Source of the DNA: Dyella sp. M7H15-1
Lineage (GTDB): Bacteria > Pseudomonadota > Gammaproteobacteria > Xanthomonadales > Rhodanobacteraceae
Length of the DNA: 64,000 nt
Assembly: GCF_004114615.1 (NCBI RefSeq)
Contig: NZ_CP035300.1
Location: 2,542,001-2,606,000 of the forward strand
Direction: 5' to 3'
Shown: positions 17,514 to 26,496 of the stretch, piece after piece
Numbering within the stretch: position 1 is the first letter of the stretch
Layout: the number at the start of each line of letters is the position of its first letter
The notes under the pieces: generated by a model
Told to the model about the DNA's origin: nothing
Database searches by the model: none
What the model saw: the letters and a program-made list of their open reading frames with translations, nothing else
Made by a program: the position numbers and the translations under genes

Positions 17514-18530
17514 TTAGCTCTGCGCCACGTCCGCTTCGACGTGATAGTGCGTGGCAGCCTCAACTTCTTTCTTCGAGCCCAGGAACACCGGCACGCGTTG
17601 ATGCAAGCCTGTCGGCTGTAGCTCGAGAATGCGCTCGCGGCCGGTTGTGGCTGCGCCACCGGCTTGTTCGATGATCAAGGCCATTGGGTTGGCTTCATAC
17701 ATCAGGCGCAGCTTGCCGCCCTTGCTCTTGATCTTCGCATCCAGCGGATAGAAGAACACACCGCCGCGGGTGATGATGCGATGCACGTCGGCCACCATCG
17801 AGGCCACCCAACGCATATTGAAATCCTTGCCGCGCGGGCCGTCCTTGCCGGCGAGCAGTTCACCGATATAGCGCTGCATCGGCGGTTCCCAATGACGCTG
17901 GTTGGACATGTTGATGGCGAATTCGGCGGTTTCTTCGGGAATGCGAATGTCGCGGCGGCTGAGGGTGAAGCTGCCCACTTCGCGATCGAGCGTGAACTCG
18001 TGCGTACCGTAGCCGAAGGTCAGCACCAGCACGGTGGCGGGGCCATACACCACGTAACCGGCGGCGAGCTGCGTGGTGCCGGGCTGCAGGAAATGTTCGG
18101 CCTTCGGCTCGCTCACACCATCCGGACAGTGCAGTACGGAGAAGATGGTGCCGACAGAAATGTTCACATCGATGTTCGAGCTGCCGTCCAGCGGATCGAA
18201 CAGCAAAAGGTGATTGCCCTTCGGATACATATCGGGAATCGGTTGCGGATCTTCCATTTCCTCCGATGCACAAGCGGCGAGCTGGCCACCCCAGGCGTTG
18301 GCCTCGAGCAAGATTTCGTTGGAGATCACGTCCAACTTTTTCTGCGCTTCGCCCTGGATGTTGCCCGTGCCTGCCTCGCCCAGCACGCCGCCGATGGCGC
18401 CCTTGTTGGTCGCGACCGCGATGCGCTTGCAGGCGCGTGCCACCACTTCGATCAGCAAGGTGAGTTCGGCATTGATGTGGTCGGCGCGGCGTTCTTCGAT
18501 CAGGAACTGGATCAGCGAGATGGGCTTCAT
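17514..18530 (-). CDS. fbp: Fructose-1,6-bisphosphatase class I
   Basis: 338-residue gluconeogenic phosphatase converting fructose 1,6-bisphosphate to fructose 6-phosphate. The metal-binding motif [29 protein letters not shown] and the C-terminal [20 protein letters not shown] are typical of class I enzymes. The length matches the E. coli enzyme (332). It is monocistronic as far as can be seen, with a REP-type inverted repeat upstream at 18618. Confidence 0.97.
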   Translation of the reverse strand: MKPISLIQFLIEERRADHINAELTLLIEVVARACKRIAVATNKGAIGGVLGEAGTGNIQGEAQKKLDVISNEILLEANAWGGQLAACASEEMEDPQPIPDMYPKGNHLLLFDPLDGSSNIDVNISVGTIFSVLHCPDGVSEPKAEHFLQPGTTQLAAGYVVYGPATVLVLTFGYGTHEFTLDREVGSFTLSRRDIRIPEETAEFAINMSNQRHWEPPMQRYIGELLAGKDGPRGKDFNMRWVASMVADVHRIITRGGVFFYPLDAKIKSKGGKLRLMYEANPMALIIEQAGGAATTGRERILELQPTGLHQRVPVFLGSKKEVEAATHYHVEADVAQS

Positions 18531-18617
18531 GGCGAACCTGCTGGAAAAGGGACAGTCATTGTCCTGGCTCAGCCTTACGGAAGCCAGTCATAGGCCTGAA
18601 TCTCTCACTAGCGTCAG

Positions 18618-18693
18618 CCCGTCATCCCTGCAAAAGCGCCCCTTTGGATGCTGATGCACCGACAGATGGATTCTCGCTTTCGCGCGAATGACG
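18618..18693. repeat. Interspersed inverted repeat of the CGTCATnCCnGCGAAAGCG type
   Basis: CGTCATCCCTGCAAAAGCG (18618-18636) faces CGCTTTCGCGCGAATGACG (18675-18693); the arms match with about four mismatches in 19 bp. This is a common palindromic repeat of GC-rich proteobacteria. It occupies the middle of the 237-bp gap between divergent fbp and the DJ-1-like gene. Confidence 0.65.
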
Positions 18694-18767
18694 AGGTGGA
18701 GGGTTGCTGACAACACGCTGGCAGTAGCAGGGGCGCAGGCTCTCACCATCGAAAAGGAGGGACGATC

Positions 18768-19388
18768 ATGCGCGACACGATTTATGTGCTGGTGTTCGAA
18801 GGGTTTGCGGATTGGCAGGTCGCTCTGGCCCTGGCTGAAATCCGTCGCCCGGGGGATTGGGCAGTGCGCAGTGCCGGCTTCACACGCGAGCCGGTCACAT
18901 CGATGAGCGGGCTCAAGGTATCGCCCGATGTAAGCGTGGATGAGCTTGATCTGGATGCCGCTGCGTTGCTGATCCTGCCAGGAGGACACCTGTGGTTATC
19001 CGCGCAACTTGAGCAGACGGTGGCCGTAGCGCGACGCGTTTACGAAGCGGGGGCACCGGTTGCTGCCATCGATCAAGGTGTGCCGGTGCTGGCGCGTGCT
19101 GGTTTGCTCGACCGTTGCCGTCATACCGGCAACTGGCCTGGACAGGTCAATCGCGAAGCGCCCGCGTACGCAGGACACGACCAATACGACGCGAACGTGC
19201 TCGCCGTGAGCGATGACGGTGTGATCACGGCAAGTCATCTCGGCAGCATCGAGTTCGCGCGGGAAATCATCCATACGCTGGATCTGTACAACGCCAGCGA
19301 CCGCGAACACTGGTATCGCTTGTTCAAGCATGCCGTGCTGCCGCCGTGGTTTGCCGGTCAACCCATCGAAGTCGTTCGCGCTGCATAA
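18768..19388 (+). CDS. DJ-1/PfpI family protein lacking the usual cysteine
   Basis: 206-residue flavodoxin-like protein of the DJ-1/PfpI superfamily. It starts MRDTIYVLVFEGFADWQVAL with the conserved acidic residue, has LLILPGGHLW, and the nucleophile elbow reads AAIDQGVPVLARAG (about residue 99) where active family members have AAIC-type sequence. With aspartate at the cysteine position it is unlikely to be a typical thiol-dependent peptidase, deglycase or amidotransferase. RBS AAAGGAGG lies just upstream. It heads a run of four small genes with detoxification flavour (18768-20739). Confidence 0.85.
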   Translation: MRDTIYVLVFEGFADWQVALALAEIRRPGDWAVRSAGFTREPVTSMSGLKVSPDVSVDELDLDAAALLILPGGHLWLSAQLEQTVAVARRVYEAGAPVAAIDQGVPVLARAGLLDRCRHTGNWPGQVNREAPAYAGHDQYDANVLAVSDDGVITASHLGSIEFAREIIHTLDLYNASDREHWYRLFKHAVLPPWFAGQPIEVVRAA

Positions 19389-19409
19389 AAGGCTTAAGAG
19401 GCTTACATC

Positions 19410-19664
19410 ATGAACACAAGCAACTTCATTGATCGGCTTTTGGCTGCGTATCGGCCGATGTATCTGCGGGGCCAGTTGATGGATGGCCAATATCGCCTAC
19501 CTGCCTCGCAGGAAAAGAAACCGGAAAAGGGCGATCGGGTCATAGAACTCACACCGGCATTCAATCTAGGACGCAAGCGAGTGCTGGTCACGTCAGCCAC
19601 CGCTTCAGCAAGTCTGCGCATGCGGTCGACGGACGAACCATCGGGCGGATTGAGCGGCGCATAA
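19410..19664 (+). CDS. Small hypothetical protein, 84 aa
   Basis: Not recognised. It starts MNTSNFIDRLLAAYRPMYLR behind a plausible AAGAGG ribosome-binding site, 21 bp after the DJ-1-like gene, and ends 21 bp before the GFA gene. The composition is basic and serine-rich, with no signal peptide. The close spacing suggests co-transcription with its neighbours. It may be a spurious frame in an intergenic gap. Confidence 0.4.
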   Translation: MNTSNFIDRLLAAYRPMYLRGQLMDGQYRLPASQEKKPEKGDRVIELTPAFNLGRKRVLVTSATASASLRMRSTDEPSGGLSGA

Positions 19665-19685
19665 CCCATCACCCAGGACATCATC

Positions 19686-20090
19686 ATGCAAAAGACTTAT
19701 CACAGCAGTTGTCATTGCGGTGCAGTGACGTTCGAAGCGGATATCGACCTCACGCAAGGTACGGGGCGCTGCAATTGCTCCATCTGTAGCAAGGCGCGGC
19801 AGTGGGGTGTGATCGTGAAGCCGGATGCATTCCGGCTCATCCATGGCGCTAGTGAGCTTTCCGACTACCAGTTCGGCAGCCACAGCATGCATCACCTGTT
19901 CTGCAGGCACTGCGGCATCAGGCCGTTCGGCAAAGGCAGCCTGGATGTGCTGGGTGGCGAGTTCTATTTCGTCAACGTGTTCTGCCTGGACGACGTCGAG
20001 CCTGCAGAGTTGATCGAAGCGCCGCTGCATTTTTCCGACGGACGCAACAACAACTGGCAGAACACGCTGGCGGAAACGCGGCATCTATAA
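19686..20090 (+). CDS. GFA/CENP-V family protein (glutathione-dependent formaldehyde-activating enzyme-like)
   Basis: 134-residue zinc protein of the GFA superfamily. The zinc-binding cysteines are visible as SSCHCGAVTFEA near residues 9-11, CNCSICSKA near 35-42 and FCRHCGIRPF near 78. The family prototype was named for adding formaldehyde to glutathione; most members are uncharacterised. The next gene downstream is a glutathione S-transferase, which supports a thiol-linked detoxification context by association. Confidence 0.9.
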   Translation: MQKTYHSSCHCGAVTFEADIDLTQGTGRCNCSICSKARQWGVIVKPDAFRLIHGASELSDYQFGSHSMHHLFCRHCGIRPFGKGSLDVLGGEFYFVNVFCLDDVEPAELIEAPLHFSDGRNNNWQNTLAETRHL

Positions 20091-20112
20091 CCCTTAGTGC
20101 CAAGGTGAGGAC

Positions 20113-20739
20113 ATGAATCGCACGATCACTTTCTACCACGCACCCAATAGCCGGTCGGTCGGCACGTTTTCCCTGCTCGAGGAATTGAGTGCGGATTACG
20201 AACTGCACCTGGTCAACCTCAAGGCCGGCGAATCGCGCCTGCCGGACTATCGGGCGATCAATCCGATAGGCAAGGTGCCCGCGATTCGCCATGGCGACGT
20301 GCTGATTACCGAGCAGCCGGCGATATTCATGTATCTCGCCGACCTGTATGCGGAAGCAGGGCTTGCTCCAGCCATCGACGATCCATTGCGTGGCCCGTAC
20401 CTGCGTTGGCTGGTTTTCTACGGTTCGTGTTTTGAACCGGCCTTGGTTGATCGCTCATTGAATCGGCATCCGGCGCCGCCATCCACGTCGCCCTATGACA
20501 CCTGGGACGACGTCATCAACACGTTGCAGCTGCAGCTCGCCAAAGGGACGTACATGCTCGGCGAGCGGTTTACTGCGGTAGACGTGCTATGGGGTGGTGC
20601 TCTGCATTGGGCCACCCTGTTCAAGTGGGTGCCGGAAACGCCGCAAATTTGCGCCTATATCAATCGCGTCATCACGCGCCCTGCCATGCAACGCCTAGCG
20701 GCCAGGGATGCCGACATGCTTGCGCAGCAGGCTGCGTGA
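20113..20739 (+). CDS. Glutathione S-transferase family protein
   Basis: 208-residue cytoplasmic protein with an N-terminal thioredoxin-like domain (ITFYHAPNSRSVGTFSLLEE, then NPIGKVPAIRHGDVLITEQP with the cis-proline and the glutathione-binding ESxA-like segment EQPAI) and an all-helical C-terminal domain (GERFTAVDVLWGGALHWAT carrying the N-capping box). It follows the GFA gene after 22 bp. The substrate cannot be predicted from sequence. Confidence 0.92.
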   Translation: MNRTITFYHAPNSRSVGTFSLLEELSADYELHLVNLKAGESRLPDYRAINPIGKVPAIRHGDVLITEQPAIFMYLADLYAEAGLAPAIDDPLRGPYLRWLVFYGSCFEPALVDRSLNRHPAPPSTSPYDTWDDVINTLQLQLAKGTYMLGERFTAVDVLWGGALHWATLFKWVPETPQICAYINRVITRPAMQRLAARDADMLAQQAA

Positions 20740-20860
20740 GATGGTGGATGGCGACGGGTATGTTTCCATTTGTCTTGCATAGCAGGGTCTCACGCAGTGC
20801 GACGGCCCTGCATGACTTCGGACGCTGGTCCGTAAGGTCAACCTGGGCGATCATGCACGG

Positions 20861-21565
20861 ATGCGTCGTGCCGATCGCCTCTTCCTCATCATCAACGCCT
20901 TGCGCGGTCGACGTACCGCGCTGCAGGCGCGCCAGCTCGCGGAAGTGTTGGGGGTATCGCTGCGCACGGTTTACCGCGACGTGGCGGACCTCCAGCTCTC
21001 GGGCGTACCGATCGAAGGCGAAGCCGGCGTCGGCTACATGCTGCGCAAAGGCTCGGACATCCCGCCGCTGATGTTTACTGCTGACGAACTCGAATCGCTG
21101 GTGGTCGGTACACGCTTCGTCCGCGCTTTTGCCGGCGAGAAGCTGGCGGTCAGCGCCCAGGCTGCCTTGGTCAAGATCGAAGCGGTGCTGCCGTCCGAAT
21201 TGCGCGAACGCTCCTCCCGCACCCGCATCTACGCACCGATCTGGCGCGACGAAGAATCGGTTGCCTTTGCCGCCCGTATCGATCAGCTACATGCTGCGAT
21301 CGAAGCTCAGCACGTGTTGCGCCTGTGCTATCGCGATGAAGTAGAGCGCGAAAGCGAGCGCGAGGTGGAGCCGCTGTGCCTGGCCTTCTGGGGCGGCAAG
21401 TGGACGCTCGGCACCTGGTGTCGTTTGCGCTGGGATTTCCGTAATTTCCGCCCCGACCGCATCAAGCGGATGGACAAGACGGGCGAGGTGTTCCAGAGTG
21501 GACCCGATCGCGATCTTGCTTCGTACCTGCAAGCCATGCGGGGGTATTACTCGGGATTGGAATAA
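20861..21565 (+). CDS. YafY-type HTH/WYL-domain transcriptional regulator
   Basis: 234-residue regulator with an N-terminal winged helix-turn-helix (ARQLAEVLGVSLRTVYRDVADLQ, about residues 24-46), a linker, and a C-terminal WYL-type sensor domain (LRLCYRDEVERESEREVEPL, then FWGGKWTLGTWCRLRWDFRN and FRPDRIKRM). WYL regulators bind small ligands or nucleic acid and often control adjacent genes. It follows the GST gene by 121 bp on the same strand, so the 18768-20739 genes are plausible targets. Confidence 0.9.
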   Translation: MRRADRLFLIINALRGRRTALQARQLAEVLGVSLRTVYRDVADLQLSGVPIEGEAGVGYMLRKGSDIPPLMFTADELESLVVGTRFVRAFAGEKLAVSAQAALVKIEAVLPSELRERSSRTRIYAPIWRDEESVAFAARIDQLHAAIEAQHVLRLCYRDEVERESEREVEPLCLAFWGGKWTLGTWCRLRWDFRNFRPDRIKRMDKTGEVFQSGPDRDLASYLQAMRGYYSGLE

Positions 21566-21613
21566 CGCCTTCCAGGTACGCGGTTGGGTTACCCTCGGAT
21601 CAAGAAACAGGGA

Positions 21614-21637
21614 TTAAGGCAACCCTGACTAAGTATC
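21614..21637. repeat. Copy of the dispersed AAGGCAAC(G/C)CTGA motif
   Basis: TTAAGGCAACCCTGACTAAG plus TATC differs from the copy at 14173-14196 at two positions. It lies in the gap between the WYL regulator and the ParB-like gene. Confidence 0.45.
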
Positions 21638-21693
21638 GTCGCTTGCTGTTCATCGGGTACCCTGCGCCAATCACGGTACCGTAGGAGTCACCC

Positions 21694-22308
21694 ATGTCAG
21701 GTGTGCGTCATCCTCTGTTGTCGATTGCACCGGGCAAGCTGCGTCCAACGCAGATGACGGTGGGCAAGGCCGAAGTGGCCGAAAAACGCACCCAATGGGA
21801 AAAGCTCGGCAAGAAGAAGCGCAAGGAAATGCTGGCCGAGCATTGGTTTCCGGGCGTACTCGGTCCCAAGAATCAGGTTTATATCGTCGATCACCATCAC
21901 CTTGGACTGGCCTTGCTCGAAGAGAAGGTGAAGGAAGTATCGGTGATGATCCAGCGCGATTTTTCCTGGCTGGAACCGGCGGTGTTTTGGAAAACCATGG
22001 AATTCAACCGTTGGGCGCATCCCTACAACGAACAGGGCGTGCGCGAGCAGTACGACGCTATCCCGGTGAAGCTCATCGACATGCGTGATGATCCGTTCCG
22101 CACACTTGCCGCGCGAGTTCGCAACGCCGGCGGTTATTCCAAGGACGCCACGCCTTATTCGGAATTCCTGTGGGCCGATTTCTACCGGCGCCACATGAAA
22201 CTGAAAGACGGGCACCTTATGCCCAAGGTGATGAAGGACGCCATGCTGTACGCGCATTCGCACGATACGGCGTACCTGCCCGGTTGGAGCGGCGTGATCG
22301 TGCAATGA
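21694..22308 (+). CDS. ParB-like (ParBc_2 type) protein
   Basis: 204-residue protein of the ParB/sulfiredoxin-like superfamily, putative ParBc_2 family. Features are LRPTQMTVGKAEVAEKRTQW, then QVYIVDHHHLGLALLEEKVK, which is the equivalent of the family GxH/GxR nucleotide loop, and EFLWADFYRRHM. The stand-alone form has no helix-turn-helix and is not a chromosome partition protein; its function is unknown, with ATP/CTP-binding or nuclease activity possible by homology. The stop overlaps the start of the SulP transporter gene (ATGA), so the two are translationally coupled. Confidence 0.8.
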   Translation: MSGVRHPLLSIAPGKLRPTQMTVGKAEVAEKRTQWEKLGKKKRKEMLAEHWFPGVLGPKNQVYIVDHHHLGLALLEEKVKEVSVMIQRDFSWLEPAVFWKTMEFNRWAHPYNEQGVREQYDAIPVKLIDMRDDPFRTLAARVRNAGGYSKDATPYSEFLWADFYRRHMKLKDGHLMPKVMKDAMLYAHSHDTAYLPGWSGVIVQ

Positions 22309-23957
22309 GTGCCGTGCCGGTACGCACTGGCATCAACGCCGCGGACCTGCTGGCAGGCCTGGCGATTGCGGGTTTGCTGGTGCCCGAAGCGGTGGCCTAT
22401 TCCGGCATTGCCGGCCTGCCGCCGCAGGCCGGTGTGATCGCGCTGTTCATCGGCCTGATCTGCTACGGATTGCGAGGTACCAGCCGCTACGCCATCGTGT
22501 CTTCAACCTCGTCATCGGCAGCGGTGCTGGCCGCCGGCACCTTGGCGTTGGCGGGCAACGCGGCGATGGCGCGGATCGCGGTTGCCGAAACCCTGGTGCT
22601 GTTCGGCGGCATGTGTTTTCTCGTGACGGGGTTTGCCCGGTTGGGTGGGTTGTCGCATCTGATCGCGCGGCCGGTGTTGCGCGGCTACACCTTCGGCCTG
22701 GCTATCGTGATTGCGCTCAAGCAGTTGCCACATCTGGGTGGTTGGCCGGATCTGCATGGCGATTTCGTGCCGTTGTTGATCAAGGATCTGGTGCAGACCG
22801 CCGGTCAGGTGCATGCGGTGACGCTGGGTACCGGTTTGCTCGCGCTGGTGCTGTTGTTCGCCTGCGAGCGCATACGGCGCTTGCCCGGCAGCCTGCTGGT
22901 GATCGCTTTAGGTGTGATCGCTTCCGGTTGGTTGTCCGCGCATGGCGTGCCGCTGACAGGCCCCATCGACCTGCATATGAATCTTGCCATGCCGACCTGG
23001 CCATCCCGCGATCAGTGGTTGCCCAGCGCGGGGCTTGCCGCCGCCTTGCTGTTGATTCTCTATGCAGAGTCGTACAGCTCGATCCGCGGTTTTGCGCTCA
23101 AGCACAACGACCCGGTGGAACCGAATCGCGACCTGCTGGTGCTGGGCGTGGCCAACGTGTTGTGCGGCCTGCTGCAAGGCATGCCGGTAGGCGCCGGTTA
23201 TTCGGGCACGTCGGCCAACGAGGCGGCTGGCGCGCAGTCGCGTCTGGCCGGTCTGGTGGCAGGCGTCACGGTGCTGCTGATGGTGCTGCTGCTGTTGCGT
23301 TGGATCGAGCGTATTCCGCTGGCGGTGCTGGCGGCAATCGTGATCCACGCGGTGAGCAAATCGTGGCGGTTGTCGGTGTTCCGGCCGTATCTGCAGTGGA
23401 AGCGCGATCGCCTGCTGGCGCTGTTGGCGGTACTGGCGGTGTTGTCGCTAGGCATCCTCAACGGTCTGCTGGTGGCCATCGGCTTCAGCCTGGTCATGCT
23501 GTTGCGCCAATTGGCGGTAGCACGCTTGAGCGTATTGGGGCGGCTCGCCAACGGCCACGATTTCGTCGACGTCGCACAGCATACGGATGCATTGGAGCCG
23601 CCGGGCATGCTGATTCTGCGCCCGGCAGAGCCGCTGTTTTTCGCCAATGCCGAATCGGTGATGAGCTTGGCGCGCAAGCAAGTGACGCAGCGTTCCGGCC
23701 TGAAGCAGGTGATCCTCAGCCTGGAGGAATCGCCGGACCTCGACAGCACGTCGCTGGAATCCCTCAGCGATTTTTCGAGCTGGCTGCAATCGTTGGGTGT
23801 CGGTCTGCACGTGGCGCGCCTGAAGGACGATACGCGCGATTTGCTGTTGCGTGCCGCCCTGCCCCAGCTTTCGCCCCAGGCGCTCAATAACTGGAGCGTG
23901 GAAGATGCCGTCTCGGCATTGGCCGGCGCACCTTCGTCAACCGGGAAGCAAGCGTAG
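22305..23957 (+). CDS. SulP family inorganic anion transporter with STAS domain
   Basis: 550-residue inner-membrane transporter with about 10-12 hydrophobic segments in residues 10-400 and a C-terminal STAS domain (about 440-545, ILRPAEPLFFANAESVMSLA and VILSLEESPDLDSTSLESL). The SulP signature region is visible as PEAVAYSGIAGLPPQAGVIA, and SGTSANEAAGAQSRLAGLVA follows later. Members carry sulfate, bicarbonate, dicarboxylates or nitrate; substrate is undefined here. The start ATG 22305 overlaps the ParB-like stop; the open frame upstream of it is out-of-frame coding sequence of that gene. Its TAG stop overlaps the GTG start of the next gene. Confidence 0.93.
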   Translation: MSAVPVRTGINAADLLAGLAIAGLLVPEAVAYSGIAGLPPQAGVIALFIGLICYGLRGTSRYAIVSSTSSSAAVLAAGTLALAGNAAMARIAVAETLVLFGGMCFLVTGFARLGGLSHLIARPVLRGYTFGLAIVIALKQLPHLGGWPDLHGDFVPLLIKDLVQTAGQVHAVTLGTGLLALVLLFACERIRRLPGSLLVIALGVIASGWLSAHGVPLTGPIDLHMNLAMPTWPSRDQWLPSAGLAAALLLILYAESYSSIRGFALKHNDPVEPNRDLLVLGVANVLCGLLQGMPVGAGYSGTSANEAAGAQSRLAGLVAGVTVLLMVLLLLRWIERIPLAVLAAIVIHAVSKSWRLSVFRPYLQWKRDRLLALLAVLAVLSLGILNGLLVAIGFSLVMLLRQLAVARLSVLGRLANGHDFVDVAQHTDALEPPGMLILRPAEPLFFANAESVMSLARKQVTQRSGLKQVILSLEESPDLDSTSLESLSDFSSWLQSLGVGLHVARLKDDTRDLLLRAALPQLSPQALNNWSVEDAVSALAGAPSSTGKQA

Positions 23958-25732
23958 TGAAAACAGCAACACGTATGACTTACATAGCGCTTGGATTTGC
24001 ACTGGCCATTCCGGTTGTTGCGCAACAGAACGCAGACACTCGCTTCAGACAGATTCATCAGCAGGAATGGGCATGGCGCAACGGTAAGGTCGGCATCAGC
24101 GCCTCGGGCGAATCGCAGCCCAACAACGGCCGTCTCGATCAAGTGGATGCCAAAAGCCAGCAGGAACGGTTGGGCTATTGGCAGAAGGTCATGAGTCAGC
24201 TCGACGCCATCGACGTCAAGCAGCTCGCGCCTGACGAGCAGGTGAACTATGCGGTCTATCGCGAGCAGATCCGCAATTTCATCGCTGACCAGCAATTCAA
24301 GCAATGGCAGATGCCTTTCAATAGCGATTCGGCGTTCTGGAGCGAGCTCAACGACGATCTGGATAGCGATGGGTTGCGCAATGAGAGCGATTATCGCCGC
24401 TATGTCGATCGCCTCGGCCAGATACCTGCCTACTTCACCCAGCAGATCGACAACATGCGTGCGGGCTTGAAGCGGGGTTTCAGCGTGCCGCGTGCGGTGC
24501 TTGCTGGACGTGATGTGTCCATTGCTTCGGTCGCCGAAGCGAAAGATCCTGCGCAGACATCGTTCTATGCACCTCTACAACATATGCCGTCCAGCATTCC
24601 GGTTGCAACGGCGGCAGCTATCCAAGCCGACGCGCGCGAAAAAATCAGCAAGGACGTGATTCCGGCTTACGCCAAATTGCTTTCCTTCTTCCGCAACGAA
24701 TATGTACCGCAGTCCCGTATCACGCTAGCCGCCGAAGCCCTGCCCGACGGCAAGGACTATTACCGCCAGCAGATTCACGAATACACCACGCTCGATCTCG
24801 ATCCGGACACCATCCACCAGGTCGGCCTGGAGCAGGTCGCCAAGATCCACACGGAAATGCTGCAGACCATGCAGCAAACCGGCTTCAAGGGCAGCTTTGC
24901 GGATTTCCTGCATTTCCTGCGTACCGATCCGCGGTTCTACGCCAAGACGCCACAGGAGCTGCTCGACAAGACGGCATGGGTGGCCAAGGAAGTGGATGGC
25001 CAGCTCAGTCAATTCTTCGGCCACCTGCCGCGCGAACGCTTCACCATTCAGCCGGTGCCGGATAGCATCGCGCCTTACTACACCTCAGGCCGTGGCGGTC
25101 CGGACGTCTATCTGGTCAACACTTACGACCTGCCTTCTCGTCCGCTCTACAACATGCCGGCGCTGACCCTGCACGAGTCCTATCCGGGCCATGCATTGCA
25201 GTTGGAATTGGCGGAAGAGGAGCATGACCAGCCTGCGTTCCGTCGCAATGGTTACATCTCCGCCTACGGCGAAGGCTGGGGCCTGTATTCCGAATATCTC
25301 GGCAACGAGATGGGCATCTACAAGACGCCCTACCAGCACTTTGGCTACTTGACCTACCAGATGTGGCGGGCCTGTCGCCTGGTCGTCGACACGGGCATCC
25401 ATCATTTGGGCTGGACGCGCCAGCAGTCGATTGATTTCATGTCGCAGAATACCGCGCTATCCGATCGAGAAATCGCCAACGAGGTCGATCGTTATATCAG
25501 TTGGCCAGGACAGGCGCTGTCCTACGAACTGGGTTATTTGAAGATGCTCGATTTGCGGGCGAAAGCCGAAAAGGCACTGGGGTCGAAGTTCGATATCCGT
25601 GCCTTCCACGACACGATCCTGCAGATCGGCTCCGTGCCGCTGCCGGTGTTGGAACAACGGATTGATCGTTTCATCACCGAAGGCGGTCCGGAGCCGGACT
25701 ACGGTAACGATGGCCACGCTGTGAAGCAGTGA
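23957..25732 (+). CDS. Exported DUF885 protein (putative metallopeptidase)
   Basis: 591-residue protein with a signal peptide (about residues 1-22, YIALGFALAIPVVAQ). The DUF885 domain fills the rest and contains HESYPGHALQLELAEE, a zinc-peptidase-like motif characteristic of the family, and ISAYGEGWGLYSEYLGNEMG. Family members are periplasmic or outer-membrane-linked with presumed peptidase activity. GTG 23957 overlaps the SulP stop; ATG 23975 is an alternative start that also leaves a signal peptide. The operon ParB-like/SulP/DUF885 looks real from the overlaps, although the functional link is unclear. Confidence 0.9.
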   Translation: MKTATRMTYIALGFALAIPVVAQQNADTRFRQIHQQEWAWRNGKVGISASGESQPNNGRLDQVDAKSQQERLGYWQKVMSQLDAIDVKQLAPDEQVNYAVYREQIRNFIADQQFKQWQMPFNSDSAFWSELNDDLDSDGLRNESDYRRYVDRLGQIPAYFTQQIDNMRAGLKRGFSVPRAVLAGRDVSIASVAEAKDPAQTSFYAPLQHMPSSIPVATAAAIQADAREKISKDVIPAYAKLLSFFRNEYVPQSRITLAAEALPDGKDYYRQQIHEYTTLDLDPDTIHQVGLEQVAKIHTEMLQTMQQTGFKGSFADFLHFLRTDPRFYAKTPQELLDKTAWVAKEVDGQLSQFFGHLPRERFTIQPVPDSIAPYYTSGRGGPDVYLVNTYDLPSRPLYNMPALTLHESYPGHALQLELAEEEHDQPAFRRNGYISAYGEGWGLYSEYLGNEMGIYKTPYQHFGYLTYQMWRACRLVVDTGIHHLGWTRQQSIDFMSQNTALSDREIANEVDRYISWPGQALSYELGYLKMLDLRAKAEKALGSKFDIRAFHDTILQIGSVPLPVLEQRIDRFITEGGPEPDYGNDGHAVKQ

Positions 25733-25779
25733 CTTGCACACGTGCGATAACTTGAGCGGCGCACCCATCAAAACCACCG

Positions 25780-25925
25780 ATGGTTCAACCTGCCACTCTG
25801 TAACGGCCCAATAAGTCTGAAGCAGTGTCACCGCCTGCGCTGGTTCCACCGGCTCGAAGCCATGGCATTGCCTGGGTTGACGAGGATCAGGCTGCCCGGT
25901 CCGGCTTCCAGGGAGGACTGGTCAA
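25780..25925 (-). pseudogene. Possible remnant of an AraC-type cupin domain
   Basis: On the minus strand SSLEAGPGSLILVNPGNA continues, after a one-base shift, into HGFEPVEPAQAV, which together resemble the GPGxLxLxNPGxxHGFEP motif of AraC-family N-terminal domains. No helix-turn-helix part is seen. The remnant fills most of the gap before the toxin-antitoxin genes. Short similarity, low confidence. Confidence 0.3.
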
Positions 25926-25952
25926 AACTCCACATATAAAGTAATATCTTCA

Positions 25953-25974
25953 CAAACTCTATATGGAGAGTTTG
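25953..25974. promoter_or_regulatory. Operator palindrome upstream of the Xre/RES toxin-antitoxin pair
   Basis: CAAACTCT-ATATGG-AGAGTTTG is a perfect 8-bp inverted repeat ending 2 bp before the antitoxin ATG. A related half, CAAAACTCCACATAT, lies upstream at 25923. Position and symmetry fit autorepression by the antitoxin, which is usual for type II modules. Confidence 0.6.
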
Positions 25975-25976
25975 CT

Positions 25977-26375
25977 ATGACAGCTTATCCATTGCCTCGG
26001 ACCGAGCCCGCCGAAGGCTTGGGTGGCCCTGCCCTCCGCAGTTTCTTCAAGTTGGCGGAGCGGTGGAATCTGCGCATTGCCCAACAGCGCAAGTTGCTAG
26101 GGGACCCGCCGGAATCCACCTTCTACAAGTGGAAGCGGCATCAGGATGGCGTGCTGGGCCGCGATACGCTGGAGCGCATCAGTTATCTGCTGGGGATCTA
26201 CAAGGCCCTGCAGATTCTGTTCCCCGATACCAAGCAAGCCGATGCGTGGTTGCACAAGCCGAACCAGGCGTCATTGTTCGGCGGGCACTCAGCGCTGGAG
26301 CGCATGTTGTCGGGCAACGTGGCCGATTTGTACGTAGTGCGGCAATATCTGGATGCCCAGCGCGGCGATCACTAA
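25977..26375 (+). CDS. Xre/MbcA/ParS-type antitoxin of a RES toxin module
   Basis: 132-residue DNA-binding antitoxin. The N-terminal half has a Xre-like helix-turn-helix (NLRIAQQRKLLGDPPESTFY, RDTLERISYLLGIYKALQIL) and the C-terminal DUF2384-type toxin-binding domain reads DAWLHKPNQASLFGGHSALE with RQYLDAQRG at the end, both hallmarks of the MbcA/ParS/Xre family. It neutralises a RES toxin by covering its active site. The start directly follows the operator palindrome. Confidence 0.92.
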   Translation: MTAYPLPRTEPAEGLGGPALRSFFKLAERWNLRIAQQRKLLGDPPESTFYKWKRHQDGVLGRDTLERISYLLGIYKALQILFPDTKQADAWLHKPNQASLFGGHSALERMLSGNVADLYVVRQYLDAQRGDH

Positions 26376-26496
26376 GCGCATGGCGTGAAAACGGCGCCGC
26401 TTGTCGCAGTCGACGAGAACATGCTTCGGCACACTTTGATGGCAAAAACAACAAGGGAAGAACGCGAATCGACACGATTCGTGCCACGGATTATTC

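Noticed and set aside
22613-23890. 425-codon plus-strand frame inside the SulP gene
   Set aside because: It is arginine/alanine-rich and overlaps conserved SulP and STAS sequence in another frame.
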